A DNA stretch of 64,000 nt from the NCBI GenBank assembly GCA_020744225.1, contig JAGMWG010000019.1, positions 186,001 to 250,000 of the forward strand. The letters run 5' to 3'. Every line of letters starts with the position of its first letter. The stretch's first letter is position 1. The notes beneath the pieces were generated by a model. It saw only the letters and a list, made by a program, of their open reading frames with translations, had not been told where the DNA came from and made no database searches. Below are positions 48,079 through 58,987 of this stretch, piece by piece. This DNA comes from Paraphoma chrysanthemicola (Eukaryota > Ascomycota > Dothideomycetes > Pleosporales > Phaeosphaeriaceae). A program made the translations under genes and the position numbers.

Positions 48079-48928
48079 AGGGTCAAGTTGTAATTAGACG
48101 TTCCAAACGGTAGAGTTCCGGGTTCTTCGGAAAAAGATCAAAGCATAGCCTTGAGTTGGTTCGCAATATGAGCACGTTCGAAATGTCTGAAAGCGCGTCT
48201 GTCCAAACAATATGGTGAAGTCAATTTATGATGATACTATCCCTTCATATTCCTAACATTCCTAGCGACGACCGTTCGCATTCTAGCATAAGTCCTCGTA
48301 GTACAGCTTCTCCTAAAATAAACACAATTCCTGCTAACAAACTCCTTCTAGTATGGCGTGGTTGAAACATATGCTCCTAGAACAAGCCTGCCCGGTGTGC
48401 AATCATTCAACCAAGCTCGTCCCACAACAGCTCCATCTCCTCAAGCCCTATCAACCTTATTCCTTCTCACAATATGTCTGCTTGTCCTAGTACCCTCCAC
48501 TCCAACTCCTTCCATCAGCACGCCCATCTGCAACGAACTATCCTACATCCTTCCCTCCAAACCGTAAGTCAGCCAAGAAACAGTCGCACCCCTAGACGTC
48601 GTAAACATCGGCTTGTATCTACCAATCTTTAGCCTGTTCAAGTCAACCACCATCATGGAATACGGTTGCAGATGAGGATGATGCTATGCTGGGTGTCAGG
48701 ACTTTGCGAGAGAATGTATGTTTGTCTACATATTCGAGCACACACCGACAATACCAACCTTAGACATTCTCCTACCAGACTAACAACCATCTTCACTTCG
48801 AAACAATCGCATCGAGGGAACTCGTGGTATGAATGTCTATTCTATTCTAATCTATTCTAATCCTGTTTGTTAAACACGACAAAAGGCCCTAATCTCTAGG
48901 TTCTCCCAATGACCCAAGGCCCTCTAAT
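48079..48928. other. Convergent intergenic region
   Basis: Between the 3' ends of the subtilisin (+) and lipase-like (-) genes. A short TCTATTCTAATC-type repeat occurs near 48837-48862. No gene supported. Confidence 0.5.
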
Positions 48929-51706
48929 CTAGGCAGTGATTGGTAGCGCACTTTGCAGTCCCAAGCCTTCATCACCACTCCGTTGCTTTCTCTCTTTCAT
49001 CCCCGCCTCACCGATGCCCACTCCACTTCGCCGCGCAGCCATGACAGCAACTAGACACCGGCCCACGGCCTCGAGATCGCCAAGCAGTGTGATGTGACCG
49101 CGCTCGCTCGAAACAACCCCGCCGCGAACGACTGAGTAGCCATCGGGCACCATGGCAGCGCGCGCGAGGACAACGCCGTCACCGCTGGCGAAAGCCAGCT
49201 CGTCGTAGCAGTCGGCGCGGGGTATGGCTTCGCGGGACTCGACCTTGGCTCCGTAGACCGTGGGGGTAGTCTTGCCGTAAATGAGCGCGATGGGCGGGTA
49301 AGAATTGCTTTCGGTGTGGGCAGGTAGGTGGTCGAGTTCTTGTTTGAATTTCTTGATCTCGGCCAGAGTGCGCGTGAGATACTCGACCGCCTTGTTGTAT
49401 GGTATTGTCACGGCTGTCGCGGGGTTCGGCTCGGAAGACGTCTGTGTCGTGGCCGACTGACCCTGCGCCATTTGCGGTCCCATGCCAGCACTTTCAGCGC
49501 CGCCTTCTGTGACTGCATTGCGAGCAACGTCGGCCGCGCCTCGAATCGCGTCGCCGGCTGTCCCCGATGACCCTGATTGCAAGCCTTTGGATATACTAAA
49601 CTTGCGGCTAGGGAATGTAGGCAACGCTTGTGACATTGCGTTCAAGAGCCCGCTGACGCTCATACTACTGTCCTTGGGAGGGTCTGGTCGTGGTAAAGCC
49701 GGGCCTAGACAAGGTGAGAGGCGATAATCTGTCCATGTTTTCGGGTCGAAGAAGTCGATTGGATAATCTTCTTTGGTGTGTTTATTGATGAAACACTTTC
49801 CGTCCAGAGGCAGGAGTGCAAACGAGGTACGTATGCTAAAGTTGACTTGAGCTGTCAGTACTCGAGATGAGAAGAGCACGTCGTCACCGTTCCGGAAAGG
49901 ACCAAGGATGTTGATGCATCGCTGAGGCACGCCAGCATACACAACGGAGGCTACGAGGTCTGGCCGCTGGTTGATGACATGGCGCGTTATCAGGCCACCA
50001 AGCGAGTGAGCCACTACAATCGCACCGCGCTTCTCGCGCGGAACGTTAGGTCGATTACACGGAAGAGATTCTAGGAATTGGATCATGCGGCGACTGAGGA
50101 AATGTGGTGACAACCGCCAGTCGTAGCCGTAGTCGTGCACCCTGAGTTTTCCGCTGCGAGCATTATCTGAAGCACGTAAGCGCTTGAATAGCCGCTTGGA
50201 GATGTCAACAGGCCCAATGTGCTTCAGCATGCCGCTTGGAATAATGGTCTCTTCCATGCGCTCGTCAGCCTTGGCGTCGAATGGCACTTCGAGATCGACC
50301 TTGCGCAAGTTCAGCCCGACTTTGATCGGAACCCACAGCTGGCGGTTCGGTGGCTCCGCTGAGCGTAAGATGGAACCACGGTAGCCACCAAGAATGACCA
50401 AGTCGCCCTCGAGCTCCTGCAATGCTTGGGAAAAGAACGGGTGCGTCTCGACGTCTGCCGCGGTGGCGGTGGAAGGCCGCTTCAGCTTCGATCGAAGCGG
50501 TGCGCTCTGAGATGTCGAGGATGAACCGCGTGCGCGCAGGCTGACTTTGTGTGTGATGGCATCGTCCACGTCTCTGGGCTTTGGGGACGCACTGCCGTTG
50601 CGGTTCTTGAACAGGTCGTCCCTGTAATTAAAGTTGAAGTTAGGTAAGGTTGGACTTGGAAATTTGAAGTTCGCGTCTTGCCAGCTATCTCTTATCGCCT
50701 TCAGTCTGCTGTTCACCTGCTCCTGCACGCTCTCAAAGCGTGAGTCGTCGCCCAACGACGATGCAAATGACTTTGCGCGGTAGACGAGCAGCGAGCCTTC
50801 GGAATTGGAGCGACGCAGTCTAGGCATCGGTCGTTCACTGGATGGCCGCACATTTGGGGCAGCTATCGTTGACTCGCTATCGGTGCCAAACTCGCGCTGT
50901 GGTATCGGAGCCGTGCTGGGTTGCGCCGGCCGACTGGAAGCTTCTCGCTGGCTCCTGCGGCGCAGCAGTCCGCCATCCTGCTGAGGTATACTGCTCGTGC
51001 TAGAAGTATGCGCAAATGTCTCCCGTCTTTGGCGCTCAGTACTCCGTGGCGCCGTCTGCCCGTCGAGCGACAGGGCTGAGAAGCTAGGCAACGAGAAGTG
51101 GAGGTCTTTGTACGTCTTTGGCATTGAGGGCAGGGAGAAGGGCAGGTACTTGCGCACAGCCTCGCTCATTGAGCCGTTCGAGGAAGCGCGCCGCCGGTGG
51201 CCGGTCTGCAGGTTCTGTCGCAGGATCGCGCGGTGGTCGCTGGGCTTATCTTGGAATATCTTCGGTCCAGCGCGCCACGGTGAGGGAAGGCGCTCCAGTG
51301 ATTCAGGCAATTGCGCAGGAGGTGCGGTCTGCACCCGCGCCTGCGTCGAAGGCCCTGTCACAGCATCTTCAACATCATTGTTCAATGGTGTATGGGGCGG
51401 ACTCGGATCCGCGGGGGGCTCGATGCGCTCCTCAAAGTCCCCAAAGAGCACGCCGCCATCGGTTTCGTCCAGGGCGGCTGCCTTTTCGGCTGCCGGCGTC
51501 TTCGGAGACGTGAGGCGCGTCTGCTGCCTTCCTATACTGATGCCAATGGCCGATTGCACGTGCTCCAGCTGCAGCGATTGTTCTTCCGGCGACTCGTCCT
51601 CGGACGGCGTGAGGTCGTCGTCGATGATGGACGCGAATTGGATGTCGGCGAGGGCATTCTGGCGGCGTGACTGAGGCGTGCTGGTTCCGCTATCTGCAGC
51701 TGCCAT
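48929..51706 (-). CDS. Large protein with lipase-like alpha/beta-hydrolase domain
   Basis: Single exon, 925 aa, ATG at 51706 (MAAADSGTSTPQSRRQNALA). The first 400 residues are disordered and acidic or Ser-rich, with many phosphorylation-like motifs. The hydrolase domain (about 415-670) begins GDLVILGGYRGSIL, has VHDYGYDWRLSPHFLSRRMI, and the nucleophile elbow AHSLGGLITRHV with Ser568, as in LCAT/PGAP1-like lipases; YAGVPQRCINILGPF follows. A Ser/Gln-rich linker and a helical C-terminus with GDGVVLARAAMVP and LLGDLEAVGRCL end the protein. There is no signal peptide and no clear membrane helix, so it is probably intracellular. Substrate not known. The usual strand-helix order and the intact Ser suggest an active lipase or acyltransferase. 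Confidence 0.87.
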   Translation of the reverse strand: MAAADSGTSTPQSRRQNALADIQFASIIDDDLTPSEDESPEEQSLQLEHVQSAIGISIGRQQTRLTSPKTPAAEKAAALDETDGGVLFGDFEERIEPPADPSPPHTPLNNDVEDAVTGPSTQARVQTAPPAQLPESLERLPSPWRAGPKIFQDKPSDHRAILRQNLQTGHRRRASSNGSMSEAVRKYLPFSLPSMPKTYKDLHFSLPSFSALSLDGQTAPRSTERQRRETFAHTSSTSSIPQQDGGLLRRRSQREASSRPAQPSTAPIPQREFGTDSESTIAAPNVRPSSERPMPRLRRSNSEGSLLVYRAKSFASSLGDDSRFESVQEQVNSRLKAIRDSWQDANFKFPSPTLPNFNFNYRDDLFKNRNGSASPKPRDVDDAITHKVSLRARGSSSTSQSAPLRSKLKRPSTATAADVETHPFFSQALQELEGDLVILGGYRGSILRSAEPPNRQLWVPIKVGLNLRKVDLEVPFDAKADERMEETIIPSGMLKHIGPVDISKRLFKRLRASDNARSGKLRVHDYGYDWRLSPHFLSRRMIQFLESLPCNRPNVPREKRGAIVVAHSLGGLITRHVINQRPDLVASVVYAGVPQRCINILGPFRNGDDVLFSSRVLTAQVNFSIRTSFALLPLDGKCFINKHTKEDYPIDFFDPKTWTDYRLSPCLGPALPRPDPPKDSSMSVSGLLNAMSQALPTFPSRKFSISKGLQSGSSGTAGDAIRGAADVARNAVTEGGAESAGMGPQMAQGQSATTQTSSEPNPATAVTIPYNKAVEYLTRTLAEIKKFKQELDHLPAHTESNSYPPIALIYGKTTPTVYGAKVESREAIPRADCYDELAFASGDGVVLARAAMVPDGYSVVRGGVVSSERGHITLLGDLEAVGRCLVAVMAARRSGVGIGEAGMKERKQRSGDEGLGLQSALPITA

Positions 51707-52973
51707 GGTTAGTGGTGGTGATTAGCTATGTATAACTTTGTCCGCTGGAAGACGACATGCGCATGTCACCACATGTCATCAACCAAGCCAGGCTGCCCGT
51801 CCCGCTGTGGCAGTGTACATCCTTCCGCGCACTGCCGACAGCCACACCTAGCGACTATTCCGGCCATGTGAAAGGAGGCCATGATGCGGCGGACGAGTAG
51901 CGGAGCATGGCGGGGAAGCAATCATGAATGACGGCAAGCGCAATGCGTCGCGAGGGCCATGTCGTTGATTAATGTATGCCGTCTAGGATTCGCACGTGGA
52001 CACGCGAACCCGCAGCCACTGACGGCACGCCACTGCTTGTCGCCAATTCTCCACACCCAGCGACCCCACCAGTTCAACGTCTCCTCCTCACGGCCGACTG
52101 CATCGTCGGCAACGCGATTGCCGTAATGGTGGAATTGGGCTCGCCATCCTCCTCGACATCATTGTGACTACGTCTTGTCGTGGTCGGCGTCCTCGATGCT
52201 CACGAGCAGCTCGATGCGATCGCTTCGAGCCAGCACTTCAGCGAGACGCCCAAGATGCGCCGCAAATTGACGTAACGCCATTTATCCGACGCCGCAACTT
52301 ACCTCCCTGAGTAATTGTGGTCATGCTCGATGGATCTAGACCAGAAAGAACAGGTAAGGGGTCTCAGTCGGTTCTTGCTGCGCCTAACCCTGCTTTATGG
52401 GGAGAAGTGGTAGAAGCACGCGACCTTTGACGGCACTGAGATGTTTGCGCCTCCAGAAAAGGTCGCGCGATTAACATCCCGCAACGGAAGAACAGGTGCT
52501 CTGCGAGATTTGGAGATGGGAAAGTATCAGCCGATGTCCAGCAGACCGCCAGAAGTATGTGGTCATACTCCACCAATCGAGTAACAGAGCTCTGAATACG
52601 GGCGATCTCGGAACTTCAACAACAGCACAGTTTCGCGTCGAGCGGCTCAGTATTCCGCACTACCGACGACAACCGAGCGATTTCCGTACACGCTCACCCG
52701 AGCCTGTAGTCCTCCACAATGCCGGTCGCTGCAAGTGGTACAGTTATGGGCATGGGCTGATACGCTGGATCAACCGCAGGCTCAAACATCTGGCCTTTGA
52801 TCGAGTGATCTGTAAGAGAACCTGCAGTGTCGCCGAAGACCGGATCCACTCTATACTCTGCCTATATCTACACATGTGAAACGTCCCTGGACACTCATAA
52901 TCGACGCTTCACTCCATATTCGTGTCCATCTCCAAGACCTACAGTAATCTCCCTCACCCATACAACCGTCAAA
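51707..52973. other. Divergent intergenic region
   Basis: About 1.3 kb between the starts of the lipase-like gene (-) and the small conserved gene (+). Only chance frames; should contain both promoters. Confidence 0.5.
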
Positions 52974-53600
52974 ATGACTAGTTTCATCACCCTCCCCACA
53001 CCCCTCTCCTCCACTGCCATCACCCTCGGCCAACTCATCACCGACCCATTCCAAACCGAAACACAAACACAACAACCTTCCACAACCGCACACAACATCT
53101 CCTCATATCCGCGGCCCAACACGCTTCCCAATCCCAAAACAGCCTTCAACGCTCTCCGCCGCGATACATCAACACAAACCCTCCTCCGCAACTCCGCACA
53201 ACAAAACACACAATTATACTACGTCACCGCCGTCCAGACATCCGCGCTCCCCAGCCCAGCAAAAGACTCCACCCGCACACACGTCCGCCGCGTCGACTCG
53301 GCATCGAGTCTTCCCGTCGACGACAAGACCACCACCACCACCAGTGACGACAGTGTATGCGCCGTACAGCTCTTGAAAGTCAGAGCACGCGTCGGCAGCC
53401 CGAGCGCGCCGCATAGTGTCGATGATGTAGAGTATGAGTGGAGTTATCATGTGCTGGATGGGGATGAGGATGTGCAGTTGGCGATTGGACTGGGTAGGGC
53501 TGTGCGGGAAGAGGATGTTCGGAGGGTGGCTGGGGTGGTGGATTTGGAGCACGAGGATATGGATGAGAGTGAGGATGAGGGGGGTTTAGGTGGGTTTTAG
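52974..53600 (+). CDS. Small conserved fungal protein of unknown function
   Basis: Single exon, 208 aa. ATG at 52974 in good context (CGTCAAAATGAC), chosen over upstream open sequence because the N-terminus MTSFITLPTPLSSTAITLGQ, with its LGQLITDP motif, matches the shape of a recurrent fungal family. Further marks: TAFNALRRDTSTQTLLRNSA and QLYYVTAVQ in the middle; VCAVQLLKVRARVG; DVEYEWSYHVLDGDEDVQLAIGLGR; and an acidic tail ending LGGF. Probably an alpha/beta cytosolic protein; no signal peptide or membrane helix. I do not know a function. Late codons are GC-balanced while the first half is C-rich (CTCC, ACAACC). Confidence 0.8.
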   Translation: MTSFITLPTPLSSTAITLGQLITDPFQTETQTQQPSTTAHNISSYPRPNTLPNPKTAFNALRRDTSTQTLLRNSAQQNTQLYYVTAVQTSALPSPAKDSTRTHVRRVDSASSLPVDDKTTTTTSDDSVCAVQLLKVRARVGSPSAPHSVDDVEYEWSYHVLDGDEDVQLAIGLGRAVREEDVRRVAGVVDLEHEDMDESEDEGGLGGF

Positions 53601-53827
53601 TAAAAGTGTGGGTCACGGGAGGGTTGCTTTTTCGTAATCAAAAGTCTCGTATAGCTTTGGGACTTTGTTTAATACATTTTCGAGATTGAGATTGTTCAGT
53701 CTTTATCTGTCATCGCCTAGTTGTGCGTTCAGTGTCTTGCTCACGCTTCTTCATCTTCCCAATCTTCCTCCTCGTCGGCCATCTTCTCATCCAGCATTTT
53801 CAGCTTCTCGTCAATCAACTCCGTGTT

Positions 53828-56006
53828 TCACTTGCGCAGCGCATCATTCTCCCGTCCTAGAGCTTCAATCTTTGCTTGCAAGGCGTCCTTCTCCTTGTCC
53901 TTGTTGTCGTCCTTGCACTGATCCAGAGCCTCAATTTGAACCAAGTACTCCTCGTTCTCGGCTCGTAACTCCTGATTGCGCTCCTTGAGACGGTCGACGG
54001 TGTGCTGCATTGTATCGAAGCGGGATTTGAGGTCATTGGTGTCGGCGGTCAGAGTCAAGATGTGTTCGTCGCGAGTCTTGATTATTGCAACTTGTTCCTG
54101 GATCTTCACATCCTGTTCCTTGATCAATGTGTCGCGCTCTTTGATGCTCTCCTCACGTTCTTTGATCATCCGGTCACGCTCCTTGACATCCTTAGCGCGC
54201 TCCTCATCCTTGATTTGAGTTTGCAATTCAAACTGCTCGTCAAACTTCCTCGCCTCGCGACGCAGCCGCTCATCAGCCCGCGAGCTCTTCTTGCGCAGCT
54301 CCGCAGCATGTTCTTCAGCTTGCGCAAGAAGACGCGCGTCGACTTCGCTGATGTGGGTAGTCAGATCCCCGTTGGCTTTCTCAAGAGAACGGATCCTGGC
54401 TTGGAGGGTGACCTGGATGACCCTCGCGTGGAGAGGCAGGGGTTGCTCAAAGCCATTGCCTGCTCCAGTGCCTGGAGCTGAGCCAAAGAAGTTCGTGGAA
54501 GGGCTGGGTTATAGTACTTGCTTTGGTGCGGCTGGGGCAATGGGTCGAAATGGCGTCGTGCTCGGGTGGATGAATTTGTCCGTGGCAATTTTGGTACGTG
54601 CCAGTCGGGGTCGCTTGCTGGCGATATGAGTTGTAGTTCCGGGAGATGACGGGTCATGACTGCGTTTTCTGGATTCATTTATGCCGATGTCGTTGGGGTC
54701 GGTCTCCGCGATTTGAGCGTCGCCTTGCTCAGTGAGATCGATGACTAGTGGAGCTTGTTCGTGGCGATTAGACGATGGGCCAGGGTTCGCAGCAGCCTTC
54801 AAGTTCTTTTCAATCGCCTTTAGCATGGTTCTGTTGCCGTTGAATCGGTTCCTGAATCCTTCCCCGTCGCTGTAGCCGGCATCGATCAGGGCCGCACGGA
54901 CGTAGATGCCAATTCGGTAACCGTGTACGTCGATAGGTTTGACGGAGCACCTCTCGTCAAAGATCAAGGCAAAGATGGGTTCGAATTTGATGGAACCAGA
55001 TGGGGAGGTTGGCAAATGCAGCTCCGACCACGCTGTCTCGATGAACAGAAAAGTCCTCCACTTATGGCGATCAATGCCAGCGCTGACTTTTCAATAACTG
55101 TATGGTCACCCATACTTTGATTTCACCGAAATCCTCATGATGAATGGAGCCGAAGAGCACCTTTCCACCGAACAGCTCGAGAGCCGGTCTGACTCACTTG
55201 GTAGTGGCTCTTGCCTGATCCAGCTTCCTCGCCTCGTCTTGCGGAAGTGGCACGATCTGGTACCATTGTTTGGGTCCAAAAGCAGCTCGCAAGTCCCGAA
55301 TGGCGCGAGAGGCATCTTCAATGCCCTGCCGTGATGGTTCTGCTAACTGCGATGCGGTGTCCTCCGCTACATGTTTAGGTGTAAGGGGATCAGTGTTGGA
55401 ATTTCGAGGAGTAGAAGTGGCTTCGTCATCGTGCTCCGTAGCTTAAAACTCATGAAGGAGTGGCGATTCAGGCCTGGAAACTACACGAGAACCTCTGATT
55501 AGCACGACGCCCTACAGAGGTGGATAAGTGGCAGGTTTCGAGCGTAGCCGCACAGCATCGTTCGACTTTTGCCGCTATCGGGAACGTGGCGGACCACGCA
55601 CAGTTGAGTAGCTGCATAGTTTACGACTGAACCGTACGGAATGTATGTGTTTGTGAGTTGTAAAGTTGCTTACCAGTCTTCTCGATCCTGACCTCGCGCG
55701 GAAGCACTTCGATCTGCTGAGGGTGAGTACACGCCAATATCTGCACAATAACAGTCATGTGCATACCGTGTCCAAGTCGGGCCACTCAATTTCTTCGTCG
55801 TCCATATTGTTGCGCAACGCTGTCGGGGTCGCGACTCGGACGGTAGAGAGGTTTTCGGGCGCGAATGTCCGAGCGACAAGCAGCCTGGGCAGAGTGCGAT
55901 TTGTACCGCGAGTGATAGCCCAACCAGTTTTGTGGGCCTCTTTTGAGCGAAGCAAGCCGCATAATTCACTCTGAATACATTGCAACGACCCTTGCTCAGG
56001 ACTCAT
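53828..56006 (-). pseudogene. Coiled-coil protein gene interrupted by one in-frame TAA
   Basis: Exons 56006-55767, 55716-55674, 55441-55198 and 55082-53828, total 1782 nt = 594 codons, an exact multiple of three across three introns (GTATGC...CCTCAG, GTAAGC...TTTTAAG, GTGAGT...AAAGTCAG). Start MSPEQGSLQCIQSEL. The N-terminal half has a conserved-looking region (HKWRTFLFIETAWSELHLPT, KFEPIFALIFDERCSVKPID, YRIGIYVRAALIDAGYSDGE), a basic KRSHDPSSPG stretch, then a long C-terminal coiled coil (about 395-593: RIRSLEKANGDLTTH ... KERDRMIKEREESIKERD). Codon 367 is TAA (54511-54509), between PKQVL and PSPSTNFFGS, and no intron of length divisible by three removes it. Either a nonsense allele (CAA to TAA would be a single C-to-T) or an error. 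Function unknown. Confidence 0.65.
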
Positions 56007-56714
56007 TGGTGTTGGATTCTCTCTTAGCAACACCGGAAGTATGGCGATGATTTCGTTATTGTCTTCGTTTGGCTCAGGCTTCTGAAACAGCTTACCGTCG
56101 ATATGATTTCGGATGAAAATTCTGTGTAGGAAGTAGCACTGAAATTGTGTTTGGATACGTTTGTCCTAGAAGCATAACACCCGTGAATGTCCAAGCCGAA
56201 CGCCGATCATGGTGCTCGACTAGTAGTCATGCCTGCTGTGCAATTCATTCTCGGAGCTCAAAGTGATTGGGCAACCATTCCCATTTATTCCAGTCATGAT
56301 CCGATGCTGTGAAGCTTCATCTTGATGGAACATTTGGAATTGGGCTTGCGTGGTGAGGCGCATTCACCCGCTACGGGTGATAGCCGTGAACATCATTCTC
56401 TCCAAAGCAACATGTATAGTTCTAGCTGAGGGGAGCTTAGTCTGAGAATGTAATAGGACTGTTAAAGGTTGGAATGGTGTGGATGTTGGTCCGAAATGAG
56501 AAAGTGTGGATAGCTTAGCGTCGTCCTAATGCTAACTTGATTAAGCAGCGGGCTCACTTTCCGTCCCGATGGAGGCTTCGCAACGTCTCATGGCCTGTCA
56601 TGACTTCCATTACGAAACCGATATCCCTTCAGAAGTCATTGCATGCGATCGTCCACGATGATCAGTATTGATTTTGGGGGCTTCTCATGGTAGCTAGCGT
56701 GCCAAGCGTAAGCA
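56007..56714. other. Divergent intergenic region
   Basis: Between the coiled-coil gene (-) and the DUF4267-like gene (+). Nothing recognised; expected to hold two promoters. Confidence 0.5.
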
Positions 56715-57212
56715 ATGGGGCGTATTTTATGGCGTTGCCATTTTCCCACTTCTAGAGACTATCACTTCGACCCACCTGAAGACAGCATCAGTCGCAATCT
56801 CTCTGCACGAAAAATGTACTTTCTAGGCCTCCCTGCGCGACACCTTCCACCTCTCCTGCTCGGCACCGCTACAACAGTAGCCTGCTTCCCGTGCTACTTC
56901 AATGTCCCTTGGGCTATTGGGCACTACGGCTTGCCAGACCGGATCGCCTCTTCTTCTACCGCACATTCTCCATGGATGCTCTACACGAATAGAGCTCATG
57001 TGGTTGGCATGCTGATTTTAACATTCTTGGCGAAGCGCAACTACGCTGCGGTAGATACGGTGATGGCTTTCATAGGTTTCATGGGCGCCATGGACGTGTA
57101 TGTTTGTCTGAAAGAGGATGTTCCGAGGACGGCGACATGGCGGGGCATTGCAAGTGGGTTAATGGCTGCTTGGGGTTTGTTGGGCATGACGCAGGTAAGC
57201 CATAAAATCTGA
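56715..57212 (+). CDS. DUF4267-like small membrane protein
   Basis: 165 aa from ATG at 56715; a second in-frame Met at 56814 would give a 132-aa protein starting just before the first helix, more typical of the family. Four hydrophobic segments: LPPLLLGTATTVACFPCYF, AHVVGMLILTFLA, AVDTVMAFIGFMGAMDVYV and GIASGLMAAWGLLGM, with YGLPDRI and SPWMLYTNRAHVVGM in the loops, the pattern seen in DUF4267 proteins of unknown function. The last codons follow a GTAAGC donor (57194), so splicing to a short alternative tail is possible. Convergent with the Zn2Cys6 gene (89 bp between stops). Confidence 0.72.
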   Translation: MGRILWRCHFPTSRDYHFDPPEDSISRNLSARKMYFLGLPARHLPPLLLGTATTVACFPCYFNVPWAIGHYGLPDRIASSSTAHSPWMLYTNRAHVVGMLILTFLAKRNYAAVDTVMAFIGFMGAMDVYVCLKEDVPRTATWRGIASGLMAAWGLLGMTQVSHKI

Positions 57213-57301
57213 TGGATCCTTTCTAGGCTCAGCTAACGGCATGGAAGGGATAAGATGATGCTGTTCGATAATGGGTTGTGTCAGGACAGTCTCTGGCCGC
57301 A

Positions 57302-58219
57302 TCAAAAGTATTTTCGCCACCGTTCTGCGCTCATCGATTGAGCAGGAGGTTCCGCAAGTGTTGTAAATGCCACTCCGTTGTCCTCTTTTGCCACCGTCTC
57401 TGGTCGCGCTGTGTTCGTGAGAAGTTCATCCTCTGTCCGGAAAGATGCACTCGGGGCTGAGACTATTTCGCTTGGTAGTGGCTGCCATGTATCGACGAAT
57501 GTCGGAGCTTGCGGTGTGCTCGGTGCCGGCTGCTGGGCATGCATGCGGAGGTGCGACTGCCTATCTTCATACTGCGCAGAGCCAGGCGATGAATCGAGCC
57601 ATGTTTCTTGTGGCGTTCTAGCATTTTGGGTAGGACCGGTGCCGTTCGCCTGTCCGTTGTGCGCTATCAACTCGCGTCGCCGTAACCACCACTCGTGTCT
57701 ACTTTCATCGGTGTTAAGAGGCATAGATTTCCATTCTTCGATTTTCATTGATTTGGACTGTTTTTGATTGAGGTCTGCTAGGACTTGGCGCTCCAGATGT
57801 GACACATGTTGAAGCTCAATTGGCCTTTGGGACTTGTAGATGGCTGATAGCAGCTCGAACACTACAAGCTCTGTTTCGAAAAGTCGTTGTTCAATGAAGG
57901 ATAGATACCCAGATGGGATGCCACTGACCGCAGAATTAGCAGCTTGCTGCCGCCAGCTTTGGCCGTATTCATAGCAAAGTTGGAGGATTGAGGTGAAGCT
58001 TGAACCGCCTTGGAAAGACTCACCGTTTGTTGACTGGTGGATATTGGCATATAGTCCCAGAGGTCGCACATTGAGAGCACATTGGGATCTCTCGGTCACA
58101 CTGTTTGATAGTCAGTGGTGTGTAACACGGAGATATCGGGTTCTCCATACTTTTGACTTCTTGTTCCTACAGGATTCACACGCGATGGGATGGAAGTCAG
58201 TCGTTTCTGACTGCACCAT
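57302..58219 (-). CDS. Zn(II)2Cys6 transcription factor, short form
   Basis: Exons 58219-58151, 58100-58024 and 57923-57302, introns GTATGG...ATCAAACAG and GTGAGT...GCGGTCAG; 255 aa. The zinc cluster is split by intron 1: ACESCRNKKSK then CDREIPMCSQCATSGTICQY, giving C-x2-C-x6-C-x6-C-x2-C-x6-C at residues 14-42, followed by VNKRGIPSGYLSFIEQRLFE, a usual linker plus dimerisation helix. The remaining 180 residues are helical then disordered (Pro/Gln/Ser-rich). The central regulatory domain of larger Gal4-type proteins is missing. DNA target unknown. It lies 0.8 kb upstream of the fungal_trans gene, transcribed away from it. Confidence 0.82.
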
Positions 58220-58987
58220 GTCAGCAAATGCTCACTGGCAAGGGCTCGCCAAGACCGATGATCCGGGGTAGCGGGACTCCTCACCATAACAACGGTGCCG
58301 CTTTCAGTACACAGGCATAGGAGGTTCTATGTTCTTGCGGAAAAGGACTTGCATTCCTCCCTGGACAATGGGCGGACTTACGTTCGTCCTAGCGCATCTT
58401 CCCCGCATCCCAACCCCGGGTGCCAATCCGAGACGATGTCCGTGCACAAACCCCAGCATTAGACGCATCAACACTTGTTGTTACTCGTGCTACTCTCACC
58501 CATGCCTGTCCATCTTCGTAATGCCATGTACGGATGTCCGTCTCCATCAGTGGAGGCCGGCTAATCATCAACGAAACGAGGAAATGGCTTGGCTGAAGCA
58601 GATCTTCATTAACAAGTAGCGTAGAGTGGCTTGCAGCAAATGATCACGTGCCAAGAAATTCAGTGTCCATGCATGTCGTCCCGCAGCGTTCAGGATCTGT
58701 CGCTTGAGCTTCAACCTTATCTACGTCACGGTCTTTAAACTGCCATGACAGGCATGTTTTCTACAATGGGGCGTGGATATTGCTAGCTCCGATGCGGTTA
58801 ACTAGGCGAGCCTGCCCCTTGGTTCGGTTACTTCAGGCTTGTGCAACCTTCCATGCACCTTCATCGGACCCCTCCCTCACAATAGCGTATCAAGAAGTTC
58901 CATTCCAGGTCCTCACGTTGTTAGTTTGACTCTCGCCTGCTCTGTACGTGGCCTGTGGGATGGCGACGTTGGCCAGTAACACGCGTC
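58220..58987. other. Divergent intergenic region between two regulator genes
   Basis: 768 bp between the starts of the Zn2Cys6 gene (-) and the fungal_trans gene (+). No gene seen; shared regulatory DNA is possible. Confidence 0.5.
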
